This document shows positions 45,201 through 54,848 of a DNA stretch of 64,000 bases, piece by piece. The notes beneath the pieces were generated by a model. It saw only the letters and a list, made by a program, of their open reading frames with translations, did no database searches and was not told where the DNA came from. Every line of letters starts with the position of its first letter. The stretch's first letter is position 1. The stretch comes from an uncultured Erysipelotrichaceae bacterium (lineage in GTDB: Bacteria; Bacillota_I; Bacilli_A; Erysipelotrichales; Erysipelotrichaceae), in contig CAMCRE010000002.1 in the NCBI GenBank assembly GCA_945877255.1, positions 91,116-155,115 of the forward strand, given 5' to 3'. The translations under genes were made by a program, and so were the position numbers.

Positions 45201-45216
45201 TTAGGAGAACGAGGTT

Positions 45217-47907
45217 ATGGCCGTGAAAAAATCAGAATTATATTCAATTTTATGGGAAGCTTGTAACAAGCTAAGAGGTGGTGTAGAGCCATCAAGATAT
45301 AAAGATTACGTATTGGTACTGTTATTCTTTAAATATGTATCAGATAGATATAAAGGTAAAAGATTTGCGGAATTTGAAGTAAATGAAGGTGCATCATTTG
45401 ATGATTTAGTTAAGGCTGCTGGAAAATCAGATGTAGGAGAACGAGTAGATATTATTATTCAAAAGTTTTTAGAAGATAATAAACTTAAAGGATTACTTCC
45501 AGATGTAAGCTTTAATAATCCAGATGAATTAGGTAAAGGCAAGGAACTAGTAGATAAGGTTTCTGGCCTTATTAGAGTTTTTCAAAATCCTGCAATTGAT
45601 TTCAAGAGCAATATGGCAAGCGGAGATGACATCATAGGTGATGCCTATGAATATTTTATGATGAAATTTGCGCAGGAATCAGGTAAAAGTAAGGGGCAAT
45701 TCTATACTCCAAGTGAAGTGTCTAGAACTGTTGCTCGATTAATAGGTATTGGCAACATAGATACTACTGCCCAAAGACCTTATACTTTGCATGATCCTGC
45801 AGCAGGTTCGGGCTCGTTATTGATACGTGCAGCAGATGAGGCGCCAACTAGAGCAGATGGGAGTTCATTAGTGGATATTTATGGTCAAGAAAAATACCCA
45901 GATACTGCTGGTTTAGCTAAAATGAATTTTATTTTACATAACAAGGCTACGGGTGAAATTAAAGCCTCTAATACCTTGTCAGACCCTCAGTATATAAATG
46001 ATTTTGGTGAACTTACAAAGTTTGATTTCATTGTAATGAACCCACCATTTTCTGACAAGGATTGGACAGATGGGATTAAAGTCGATAAGGATAAATTTAA
46101 GAGATTTGATGGTTATAGTACTACACCACCTAAGAAAAATGGGGATTATGCTTGGTTTTTACATGTTTTAAAAGCTCTAAAATCAACCGGAAAAGCTGGT
46201 ATCATTTTGCCACATGGAATTTTGTTTAGAGGTAATTCAGAAGAAACTATAAGAAAAGAGATTCTAAAAAAGAAATGGATAAAAGGAATTGTAAGTCTTC
46301 CTTCTAATCTGTTTTATGGTACGGGAATTCCGGCTTGTATTATTCTTGTTGATAAGGAAAATGCGGATGAACGAAAAGGTATATTTTTCATTGATGCCAG
46401 TGATGGATATAAAAAAGACGGGGATAAAAATAGACTTAGAGAGCAAGATATTGAAAAAATTGTTCAAACATTTAATAACAAAACTGAAATCAATGGATAT
46501 TCTCGATTTGTTTCTTATGAGGAAATTGATAAAAATCATGATGGGAATTTGAATGTTCCAAGATACATTCAAAAAATAGATGAAACACTTCCACAAAACA
46601 TCGAATCACATTTAAATGGAGGAATTCCCAAATTAGATATTGAATCGTTGGAAAAACTATGGGAAGTTTCGCCTGGTTTGAAAACTAAATTATTCAAGCC
46701 AAAAGACGAGATAAAAGGAATATTCGATTTAAAAGTTATTCCTGAAGCTGTTGAAGAGACAATAGCTCAAGATTCCAACATTGAAGGAGAAGCTACTAAA
46801 GAATCTGAACAGCTATTCTCTGATTTTGAAAAGTCTGCTGCTGATACACTTCTTGGTATCAATGCAGATACAGACCCTAAGAAGATAATAAGACATCTAG
46901 GCTTTGCTATGCTTGCTAGCTATGATGCATCAAAAATTATTAGCAATTATGATGCGTATGACGTGTTGCTTAATTACTGGAATGAAAAGCTTCAGGATGA
47001 TGTGTATGTAATAAAATCACTGGGCTATGAGGCTGCTCGTGAAATTGAATATGTGTACGCTACTAAAAAAGGTAAGGATGAAAACGGGGATGAAATTAAG
47101 GTTGAGGATAAATCAAAAATAAAATCTTTTGATGGAGTCCTTATACCTAGAGAGATTATCGAAAAGGAATATTTTGCTACAGAGTTAAATGAGATAGAAA
47201 AATTAAATGAGCAGGTAAATATTCTTATTTCAGAAATGGATGAAATGATAGAAGAGCAATCTGGAGAAGAAAGTCTATTTGCTGAAGTTTTAAATGATAA
47301 GGGAGATTCTATTACAAAAGGTAATCTTAATAATCGAATTAAGCTCATCGAATCTAAAAAAGAATCTGAAGATGCTGCAGTTCTTGCGGAACTACTGGGA
47401 TATTTTAATGATGATAAGCTTAAAGCGGAAGATTTTGCTCAGCAACAAAGCAATATCGCAAACTATGATATTCGAAATAAAGATGGAAAACTTGGAAAGC
47501 AAAAAATAAGTACTGCGATTAAATTAGCCAAGGAGACAGCAACTATTCCTGAAGATTTTATGGAGGAATATACTTTGTTGTTAGCTTATCAAGAAAAGGT
47601 AGAACAGTTAGAGAAAATTAATAAAACTATAAATGACAAGATTTCAGAATTAGATGAAAAGGTGACAAACAAATATTCTGAAATCAGCATGGAAGAAATC
47701 AAAACTCTACTTTTTGATAAGAAGTGGATGACTAGAATAAGAGAAGATATCAAAATTGAATTGGATAGTGCTATGAATTTATGGATATCAAAGGTTCACA
47801 CCATAGCAAACAGGTATGAAAAAACATTGAGTGATATAGAAGAGGAAACTAAGAAATCAGAAGCCGAGGTAAAAGCTGCTTTGGAAAGGATGGGATACAA
47901 ATGGTAA
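45217..47907 (+). CDS. hsdM: Type I restriction-modification methyltransferase subunit HsdM (extended)
   Basis: This subunit methylates adenine as part of the HsdM2S complex. The N-terminal helical domain starts KSELYSILWEACNKLRGG, DPAAGSGSLL (residues ~193-202) is the SAM motif and N275-P-P-F the catalytic motif; QFYTPSEVSRTVARL precedes the SAM motif as usual. At 896 residues it is well beyond the ~500 of standard HsdM. The extra ~370 residues (from ~520) are acidic and mostly coiled coil, ending KAALERMGYKW. An AGGAG site precedes the ATG. It overlaps hsdS by 7 nt. Confidence 0.93.
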   Translation: MAVKKSELYSILWEACNKLRGGVEPSRYKDYVLVLLFFKYVSDRYKGKRFAEFEVNEGASFDDLVKAAGKSDVGERVDIIIQKFLEDNKLKGLLPDVSFNNPDELGKGKELVDKVSGLIRVFQNPAIDFKSNMASGDDIIGDAYEYFMMKFAQESGKSKGQFYTPSEVSRTVARLIGIGNIDTTAQRPYTLHDPAAGSGSLLIRAADEAPTRADGSSLVDIYGQEKYPDTAGLAKMNFILHNKATGEIKASNTLSDPQYINDFGELTKFDFIVMNPPFSDKDWTDGIKVDKDKFKRFDGYSTTPPKKNGDYAWFLHVLKALKSTGKAGIILPHGILFRGNSEETIRKEILKKKWIKGIVSLPSNLFYGTGIPACIILVDKENADERKGIFFIDASDGYKKDGDKNRLREQDIEKIVQTFNNKTEINGYSRFVSYEEIDKNHDGNLNVPRYIQKIDETLPQNIESHLNGGIPKLDIESLEKLWEVSPGLKTKLFKPKDEIKGIFDLKVIPEAVEETIAQDSNIEGEATKESEQLFSDFEKSAADTLLGINADTDPKKIIRHLGFAMLASYDASKIISNYDAYDVLLNYWNEKLQDDVYVIKSLGYEAAREIEYVYATKKGKDENGDEIKVEDKSKIKSFDGVLIPREIIEKEYFATELNEIEKLNEQVNILISEMDEMIEEQSGEESLFAEVLNDKGDSITKGNLNNRIKLIESKKESEDAAVLAELLGYFNDDKLKAEDFAQQQSNIANYDIRNKDGKLGKQKISTAIKLAKETATIPEDFMEEYTLLLAYQEKVEQLEKINKTINDKISELDEKVTNKYSEISMEEIKTLLFDKKWMTRIREDIKIELDSAMNLWISKVHTIANRYEKTLSDIEEETKKSEAEVKAALERMGYKW

Positions 47908-49067
47908 GCTATCCTAAAGATTGGAATAACGACATCATAGATAATATTGCGGATGTAAACACAGGAATTAGAGATACTCAAGACAGAGTAAAGAATGGAA
48001 GATACCCATTTTTTATAAGATCTTCTGAAGTACAAAAGCTGGATGAATTTGACTATGACTGCGAGGCTGTACTTACTGTAGGTGATGGTCAAATAGGAAA
48101 AATTTTTCACTATGTAAATGGTAAATTTTCCGCGCATCAAAGAGTATATGTCATAAGTAATTTTAAAAAAATTATAGGAAAATACTTTTTCTATAATTTT
48201 TCAAGATTTTTTTTCAATGAAGTTATGGCACAAACAGCAAAAACAACGGTAGATTCAGTCAGGAAGCCTATGATAACTGAAATGACTTTGAGGTATCCAG
48301 CGGATGTAAAGGAACAGAAAATTATTGTTAAGGCATTAGATTCTTTCGACACCCACATCAAAAATCTTTCAAAACTCATTGAGAAGAAAAAAATGATTCG
48401 TGATGGGGCAGTAGAGGAACTGTTATCCGGATATAAAAGAATGAAAAAAAATAAACCATGGAAAGAATTCAAATTGGAAGAAGTATGCGTGCCTAGGGGA
48501 ATGGTTAGAGGACCATTTGGAGGATCGCTAAAGAAAGATGCATTCATTTATAAAGGTTATAAAGTGTACGAACAAAAAAATGCCATTTATAAATCAATTA
48601 ATCTTGGAGACTATTATATTGATGAAAATAAGTATGATGAACTTTCGAGGTTTTCTGTAAAAGAAAATGATTTTATTGTAAGCTGCTCTGGGACAATTGG
48701 TGAAATTTATAGAATACCCCACAATTATGTTCCTGGGGTGATTAACCAAGCACTTTTAAAATTAACAATAGATGATAATATATGCGATTTTAATTTGTTT
48801 AACCACTATTTTAATTGGAATAAATTCAAACATAAAATTATAGATGACACTCAAGGTGGAGCTATGAAAAATTTAGTGGGAATGGATAAGTTTAGAAAAA
48901 CAACGATTTATATCCCGACGGATACAGAAGAACAGAAAATAATTGCTGAGATCTTATCCTCAATGGATAAAGAGATAGAAAATCTAGAAAAAGAAAAAGA
49001 GAAATACCAACAGTTAAAATCAGGAGCAATGGATGATTTATTAACTGGAAAAATAAGATTAGTATAG
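47901..49067 (+). CDS. hsdS: Type I restriction-modification specificity subunit HsdS
   Basis: This 388-residue protein sets the DNA target. Two target-recognition domains (~1-145 and ~195-345) are each followed by a conserved helical spacer: EQKIIVKALDSFDTHIKNLSKLIEKKKMI...ELLSGYK and EQKIIAEILSSMDKEIENLEKEKEKYQ...DLLTGK. This internal duplication is the HsdS signature. The start lies in the end of hsdM. The recognised sequence cannot be read from the protein. Intact on inspection. Confidence 0.93.
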   Translation: MVSYPKDWNNDIIDNIADVNTGIRDTQDRVKNGRYPFFIRSSEVQKLDEFDYDCEAVLTVGDGQIGKIFHYVNGKFSAHQRVYVISNFKKIIGKYFFYNFSRFFFNEVMAQTAKTTVDSVRKPMITEMTLRYPADVKEQKIIVKALDSFDTHIKNLSKLIEKKKMIRDGAVEELLSGYKRMKKNKPWKEFKLEEVCVPRGMVRGPFGGSLKKDAFIYKGYKVYEQKNAIYKSINLGDYYIDENKYDELSRFSVKENDFIVSCSGTIGEIYRIPHNYVPGVINQALLKLTIDDNICDFNLFNHYFNWNKFKHKIIDDTQGGAMKNLVGMDKFRKTTIYIPTDTEEQKIIAEILSSMDKEIENLEKEKEKYQQLKSGAMDDLLTGKIRLV

Positions 49068-49076
49068 GAGGTCAAT

Positions 49077-52000
49077 ATGTCTAAAATTAATGTAGATTTA
49101 GAAAGAGAACAACTACAGCAACGTGTAAAATCGTGGCTTATTAAGGACCTCAATTATACTTTTTTAGGCAATCTTGAAGACCAGAAAAATAGTGGGATAA
49201 AAGAAGAGCTATTAAGAGAAAATCTTATAAAAAGAGGTTATAAGAAAGAACAGATAGATATTGCCATTTCAGAGTTATTGGACTTATACAAGAACCAAGT
49301 AGACAGTCTTTATAATGTAAATAAGAAAATTTATTCTTTGCTTCGCTATGGTAGACAGGGAGCAAAGGATGAGAATAAAAATAGGAAGACTGTCAATTAT
49401 ATAGATTGGGATAACTTTGCAAATAATGATTTTCAACTAGCAGAAGAAGTTACTACTTTAAGGTTTGATGGTAAAACACATCATAGACCGGATCTTGTTA
49501 TTTATGTGAATGGTATAGCGCTAGCAGTTTTTGAACTTAAACGCTCTTGTAAAAGTATTAGTCATGGAATTAGACAGAGTCTTGATAGCCAAAAAAGAGA
49601 GAACATTCAAGAGTTTTATCATCCTGTGCAATTAATATTTGCAGGAAATGAATCGGAAGGTTTGAAATATGGAACTACTGGTACACCAGAGAAATATTAT
49701 TTAACTTGGAAGGAAGATATCCATGCTAATGATTCATTATCAAAGGATGTTAGAGCTCTTCAAAGTACGAATAGGCTAAAAAATGGGATTGTATCCCTTT
49801 GCCATAAAGAGCGCTTTTTGTCGTTCATTCATGACTTTGTTATTTTTGATGTAGGAATTAAGAAAGTTGCAAGACATAATCAGTTTTTTGCAAATATAGC
49901 AGCAAGAGAACGAATCAAGTTAAATGAAGGTGGAATAATTTGGAATACCCAAGGTTCAGGGAAGTCTTTAATAATGGTCTGGCTAACAAAATGGATTATT
50001 GAAAACATTGATGATGGTAGAGTTGTGATTATTACTGACAGAGATGAATTAGATGATCAAATTGAAAGCTTGTTTTTTGACGTTGAGGAAAAGGTTAAGA
50101 GAGCAAAAAGTTGCGACGATTTAAGAGAAACTTTAAATAAAAATGAGGATTCAATTATTTGTTCTTTAATCCACAAGTATGGACATAATGCAGGTGGTCA
50201 GGTAGATGTCGATAGTTATGTTAAAGAATTAAAAAGTAATTTACCTAGAAATTTTAAAGCAAAAGGGAAAATTATTGCCTTTATTGATGAATGTCACAGA
50301 ACAAATTCCGGTAAACTTCACGAGGCAGTCAAGGCAATTATGCCAGATGCTATTCTTATTGGTTTTACAGGCACTCCGCTTTTAAAGAAAGATAAGATGA
50401 CTAGTGTTGAGACGTTTGGATCGTATATCCACACCTACAAATTCAATGAAGGAGTAGAGGATGGCGTTGTCCTAGATTTAAGATATGAGGCAAGAGACGT
50501 AGACCAAAATCTAAGCAATAAGGAAAAAATAGATACTTGGTTTGACATAAAAACAAAAGATTTAACTGATAGAGCCAAAATAAAATTAAAACAAAGCTGG
50601 ACTTCTATCAATAAGTTATATAGTTCAAAACAGAGATTGGAAAAAATAGCTGGTGATATCATCTATGATATGAGCACAAAAGCTAGGTTACAGAATGACC
50701 GAGGAACAGCAATACTCGTTGCTGGCAGTATTTTTGAAGCATGCAAGTACTGGGATATTTTCACAAGTAATAACTTTACTAAGTGTGCTGTTGTTACATC
50801 TTATGAACCAACAGATGCAAGCGTGAGAACATCATCTATTGATCCAAATCAAGAAAGTGAAGACGAATATAAAAAACGCATATACGAAAGAATGCTGAAC
50901 GGTAAAAGTGTCTCTGAATTTGAAACAAAGGTAAAAAAACAATTTAAGAAATGTCCAGGTCAAATGAAATTATTAATAGTTGTTGATAAGCTTTTGACTG
51001 GTTTTGATGCTCCAAGTGCCACTTATATTTACATTGATAAGTCAATGAGAGATCATGACTTATTCCAAGCTATATGCAGAGTTAATCGTCCGGATGGTGA
51101 AAGTAAAGATTACGGATATATCGTAGACTACATGGATTTATTCCGTAACGTCCAAACAGCAATGATTGATTATACAAGTGAGGCATTCGATAGTTTTGAT
51201 AAGGAAGATATTGAAGGCTTATTAAAATCAAGGTTTGATGAAGCAAAAGCTGAAATGGTTGGTGCTATTGCTTCGTTAGAGGACCTATTCGGAAATATAA
51301 ATGGTAATGAAGATACTGATTATATTGACTATTTCTGTGGAAAGGATAGCGAATCTGATGAAAAAGGAGGGTTAAGAGACGCACTTTATTCATTAACATC
51401 TTCATTAACGCGCTCTTTTGCGGAATGTAGCGGTAGGCTCGAAAGTGATTACGGATATACAGAGAAACAAGTTTCAGATATTAGAAAAAGTATTTCTGGA
51501 TATAACAATGTCAAAGAACTAATTCGCTTAGCAAGTTGTGATTATATCGATTTAAAAGCATATGAGCCAGATATGAGATATATTCTGGATACTTACATTA
51601 GGGCTGAGGAATCAACTACTATAAATAATTTGGATGATATGAGTTTGGTTGAACTGCTTATAAACGGCACGACAACAACACCAATTGATGCAATAGCTGG
51701 ACTTCCTGGGAATGACAATGCTAAAGCGGAAACAATAGATAATAATATTAAACATGAGATTGTAAAGAAAGCAGAGTCTAATCCTAAATATTATGGAAAA
51801 TTGTCTGAAATGCTAGAAGAAATTATTGAACAAAGAAAAGTGGAAGCAATCAGCTATGAAGAGTATTTGAAACAGGTTGTAGAACTTGCTAAAGCAGTTT
51901 TACATCCAGAAAATAGCGGAAGCTATCCAGATGCGGTTAAAGACAGTGAAGCTATGAGAGCCTTATATGACTATTTTGAATGTGATGTTGATAAAGCTAT

Positions 52001-52187
52001 AGCTATGCATAATGCTATTACTAGTGCATTAAAAACCAATTGGAAGTTAAATCACCAAAAAAAAAGAAACATAAAACTTGCTATATATCAAAATTTATCG
52101 CTATATAGTGATGATGTAGATGAAAAGACCATCAAGGTTGATGAAATCTTTAATATTATCGAAAGGCTAGATGAATATGATATGTAG
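49077..52187 (+). CDS. hsdR: Type I restriction endonuclease subunit HsdR
   Basis: The 1036-residue ATP-driven translocase and nuclease. The N-terminal RecB-like nuclease has RPDLVIYVNG and FELKRS (D~139, E-x-K ~153-155). The SF2 helicase shows WNTQGSGKS (Walker A, ~residue 290), D404-E-C-H (motif II), FTGTPL (motif III) and AICRVNRPDGESKDYG (motif VI). A C-terminal helical domain contacts HsdM. AGGAGGT precedes the ATG. It cuts DNA lacking the host methylation pattern. All motifs are present, so the system is probably active. Confidence 0.95.
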   Translation: MSKINVDLEREQLQQRVKSWLIKDLNYTFLGNLEDQKNSGIKEELLRENLIKRGYKKEQIDIAISELLDLYKNQVDSLYNVNKKIYSLLRYGRQGAKDENKNRKTVNYIDWDNFANNDFQLAEEVTTLRFDGKTHHRPDLVIYVNGIALAVFELKRSCKSISHGIRQSLDSQKRENIQEFYHPVQLIFAGNESEGLKYGTTGTPEKYYLTWKEDIHANDSLSKDVRALQSTNRLKNGIVSLCHKERFLSFIHDFVIFDVGIKKVARHNQFFANIAARERIKLNEGGIIWNTQGSGKSLIMVWLTKWIIENIDDGRVVIITDRDELDDQIESLFFDVEEKVKRAKSCDDLRETLNKNEDSIICSLIHKYGHNAGGQVDVDSYVKELKSNLPRNFKAKGKIIAFIDECHRTNSGKLHEAVKAIMPDAILIGFTGTPLLKKDKMTSVETFGSYIHTYKFNEGVEDGVVLDLRYEARDVDQNLSNKEKIDTWFDIKTKDLTDRAKIKLKQSWTSINKLYSSKQRLEKIAGDIIYDMSTKARLQNDRGTAILVAGSIFEACKYWDIFTSNNFTKCAVVTSYEPTDASVRTSSIDPNQESEDEYKKRIYERMLNGKSVSEFETKVKKQFKKCPGQMKLLIVVDKLLTGFDAPSATYIYIDKSMRDHDLFQAICRVNRPDGESKDYGYIVDYMDLFRNVQTAMIDYTSEAFDSFDKEDIEGLLKSRFDEAKAEMVGAIASLEDLFGNINGNEDTDYIDYFCGKDSESDEKGGLRDALYSLTSSLTRSFAECSGRLESDYGYTEKQVSDIRKSISGYNNVKELIRLASCDYIDLKAYEPDMRYILDTYIRAEESTTINNLDDMSLVELLINGTTTTPIDAIAGLPGNDNAKAETIDNNIKHEIVKKAESNPKYYGKLSEMLEEIIEQRKVEAISYEEYLKQVVELAKAVLHPENSGSYPDAVKDSEAMRALYDYFECDVDKAIAMHNAITSALKTNWKLNHQKKRNIKLAIYQNLSLYSDDVDEKTIKVDEIFNIIERLDEYDM

Positions 52188-52899
52188 TAATGAAATTATT
52201 GGTGGGGTTGAGATTCAAATTACTAAAAAGAAAAATCTCAAAAATTTATATATAAGAGTAAATCCACCAGAAGGAAAAGTTACAATTAGTGCTCCTATAA
52301 ATTATCCGGATGATGAAATAAAACTGTTTGTTTTAAAGAAATTACCAGAGATTAACACAATAAGAGAAAAAATGACTTCACAAGAAAGACAGAGCAAAAG
52401 GGAATATGTGTCAGGAGAAAGTCATTACTTATGGGGAAGACCATATCGATTGGATGTAGAAATAGGTGCTGGATCTTATGAAATTGTTAAAATGCCAAAT
52501 AAAATATTATTCAGAGTACCTAAAGGAGCAACAAGGGATAATAAGGAGAAGTATTTTAATGAATGGTACCGTGTTGAGTTGAAAAGAGTGCTGGAGGGAC
52601 TAATACAAAAAGTAGAGGAACGAATGGGGATCTCTGCTAATGAGTATAGAGTTAAAAATATGAGAACAAAATGGGGTACATGCAATATAGATAAAAGGAG
52701 AGTTTGGATCAATCTTCAATTGGCAAAAAAACCTATAGAATGTCTTGAGTATGTATTAGTCCATGAAATGGTGCATTTACTAGAAAGAAATCATACTCAC
52801 AGATTTAATGCACTTGTCGAGGAATTTTATCCAACATGGAAAATAGCCAAAAGAACTCTTGATAACTTACCTTTAGATTATTTAGAAAAAGGAGAATAG
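52171..52899 (+). CDS. YgjP-like (DUF45) zinc metallopeptidase
   Basis: A 242-residue protein. The SprT-related domain at the C-terminal half holds MRTKWGTCN and H198-E-M-V-H202 in VLVHEMVHLLERNHTHRFN, the HExxH zinc motif plus a downstream His. YgjP-like proteins are a frequent fourth gene of type I restriction operons; their role is not settled. It overlaps the hsdR end by 17 nt, with a weak AAAGG site before the ATG, so it is translationally coupled to hsdR. Confidence 0.88.
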   Translation: MNMICSNEIIGGVEIQITKKKNLKNLYIRVNPPEGKVTISAPINYPDDEIKLFVLKKLPEINTIREKMTSQERQSKREYVSGESHYLWGRPYRLDVEIGAGSYEIVKMPNKILFRVPKGATRDNKEKYFNEWYRVELKRVLEGLIQKVEERMGISANEYRVKNMRTKWGTCNIDKRRVWINLQLAKKPIECLEYVLVHEMVHLLERNHTHRFNALVEEFYPTWKIAKRTLDNLPLDYLEKGE

Positions 52900-52904
52900 T
52901 GTAG

Positions 52905-54470
52905 ATGAGTAAAAAGATTAGTTACAGTGATATTTATGATATCAACTCTAAAACTGGAGCACTCATTCTTGGAGCAAATAGGTTGGATGATTATGCTACA
53001 AAGTTTTTGAGTAAATACTGTAGCAAAGCTTTAACTACACCTATGCCAGTTCCAGTTGATGCAATAATAGGGAAGATGGGGTTAAAAGTTATTGAGAAGA
53101 GGTTATCTGCTAATTACGATGTTTTTGGTTGTTGTCTTCTTCTTGATAGTGAAGTAAGGATTTATAATTCTGAAAAAAAAGAATATATAGAAGAATTTTT
53201 TGAAGAAGGTACAATTATCGTTGATCCTGTGTCAGCACTTATGTATGGAGAAGGTGCAAAAAGAAATACTCTAATGCATGAAGCAATTCATTGGGAGAAA
53301 GATAGAGCTTATTTTTCTATATTAAAATTAAAAAATAAGAAAGCATCTGAAAAACTTTATCCAATAATGTGTAGGCAATCTGAGAGCTTTTATGAACCAC
53401 CGTTGGGAAAGAAGACTAAAGAAAATGAAGTTAGATGGTTGGAGTGGCAAGCACATAGATTGACGCCAAGAATTCTCATGCCCAAAACTAGCTTCTTAAA
53501 AAAAGCCAATGACATACTAAAAAATAAAAAAGTTACTTGTAAAAACCTAGTTAGAGAAATAAGTGATTTTTTTATAGTCTCTCAAGAATCATCTAAATAT
53601 AGATTAATTGAAGTTGGTTTAATAGATCAATTAAAAAGGTTAGCTGATTTTGAAGTGATTTTTGATGATGTACTTCCAAAATATGAATATGAAAAGATTA
53701 GTCCTGTTGATGCTATAAATATGTTAAATCATAATATTGGTTTGGCAGAGTGGGTATCAAAAGGTAAGTATATTTTTGTTGATGGTTATTTTGTTAAGGC
53801 GGATAAACAATATGTAAAGTATGAAAATAATCATTTGATTTTGACAAACAAAGCTAAACGAAATATTAGTAAATGCGCTATTAATATTAAAGTTAAATAT
53901 AATGTCGATTATATAGAGCATTCAAATGATTTGATAGGAGCAGCATTATTTAAAAGTACAGGTATTGATAATAGGCTATATGTATTTCATCCTAAATTTC
54001 AGACATCTGTAGTGGAAGAATCAGAAGAGGCCTATGATGGTTTTGTTAATTATATTTTAGATTACGATGAAAATACTGAAATAGAATTTACAAAACTTTT
54101 AGGTGATCCTAAATCTAGTTTATGCAATTGTTTATGGTTTCTATTTCAAAAAAGAAAATGGAAGTATCCAGAATCTTTTAATGAGCAGACCCTTGTTCAT
54201 TCTGCGTATCATGGAAGAATAAAAAATGATAATGCAAATAATATGAATTCAAATACTTTTTTTGCAATCTGTGTAGGTTTGAGGCTTACAATAAGGCAAA
54301 TACAAAAATTGTTGCGAAAGGTAAAATTTAATATTAATGAATTTGAAAATCCTGAAAAAACATATTTGAGAATAATAGAACAAATGCCAGGATTATCAAT
54401 AAGTGATTTCAATGAATTGTTAGTCAAGCTACAAATAGAAGAATTAGGAAGCAAAATTAAAGAATTTTAA
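52905..54470 (+). CDS. ImmA/IrrE-family metallopeptidase with C-terminal helical domain
   Basis: A 521-residue protein. H125-E-A-I-H129-W in TLMHEAIHWEKDR is the zinc motif of ImmA/IrrE peptidases, which cleave repressors in response to DNA damage or mating signals. A second segment (EVRWLEWQAHRLTPRILMP) is the usual helix behind the active site. The last ~80 residues (FFAICVGLRLTIRQIQKLLRKVKF) resemble small HTH-linked helical modules. AAAGGAGAATAG precedes the ATG, 5 nt after the YgjP-like gene, so it is the last gene of the restriction operon. Its substrate is unknown; the operon's own regulator is one candidate. Confidence 0.8.
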   Translation: MSKKISYSDIYDINSKTGALILGANRLDDYATKFLSKYCSKALTTPMPVPVDAIIGKMGLKVIEKRLSANYDVFGCCLLLDSEVRIYNSEKKEYIEEFFEEGTIIVDPVSALMYGEGAKRNTLMHEAIHWEKDRAYFSILKLKNKKASEKLYPIMCRQSESFYEPPLGKKTKENEVRWLEWQAHRLTPRILMPKTSFLKKANDILKNKKVTCKNLVREISDFFIVSQESSKYRLIEVGLIDQLKRLADFEVIFDDVLPKYEYEKISPVDAINMLNHNIGLAEWVSKGKYIFVDGYFVKADKQYVKYENNHLILTNKAKRNISKCAINIKVKYNVDYIEHSNDLIGAALFKSTGIDNRLYVFHPKFQTSVVEESEEAYDGFVNYILDYDENTEIEFTKLLGDPKSSLCNCLWFLFQKRKWKYPESFNEQTLVHSAYHGRIKNDNANNMNSNTFFAICVGLRLTIRQIQKLLRKVKFNINEFENPEKTYLRIIEQMPGLSISDFNELLVKLQIEELGSKIKEF

Positions 54471-54499
54471 AAATTTGAAAACACACTGTGTTTGTTTTA

Positions 54500-54522
54500 G
54501 GCCCTTTTAGGGTCTTTTTTTT
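54500..54522 (+). terminator. Terminator of the restriction operon
   Basis: GGCCC pairs with GGGTC (one G-T) around TTTTA, followed by T8. Confidence 0.8.
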
Positions 54523-54848
54523 ATGCAAAAAATTAATGAAGCCTCATAAAATAAGAGTTTTATGACGAACTCATCAAGTTCATCATGAAAAATAAAATTG
54601 TGGAATAATTAAAACGTAAATAATAAATCTCATAAAAGTTCAAGTAGGCCTACAAGAACGGACGAGAGTAAACAGAATTTGAAAGACAAATAAACAATAA
54701 AAGTTTATTAGGATCTTAAAAATTCAACTCACTTCCGTGTTTTTGTCGTGCTTATTTGTTGCATTTACAAAGCTGTGGTGTGTTGGGTACTACAGTTCTT
54801 TTTGTTTCTCGTCCTTTGAGATGAATTTCAAATCAAAGGAGAAATTTT
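54523..54848 (+). other. Junction region between the defence and replication modules
   Basis: This ~325-nt stretch has no convincing gene. It holds nested inverted repeats, CATAAAA(6)TTTTATG at 54545-54564 and GAACT(5)AGTTC at 54567-54581, and a change to less AT-rich sequence after ~54730. The operon promoter probably lies here but no clear box pair was found. AAAGGAG at its end serves the next gene. Confidence 0.4.

Noticed and set aside
46264..46596. Opposite-strand and alternate-frame ORFs within hsdM
   Set aside because: They lie inside the conserved methylase core, without ribosome sites or recognisable domains.
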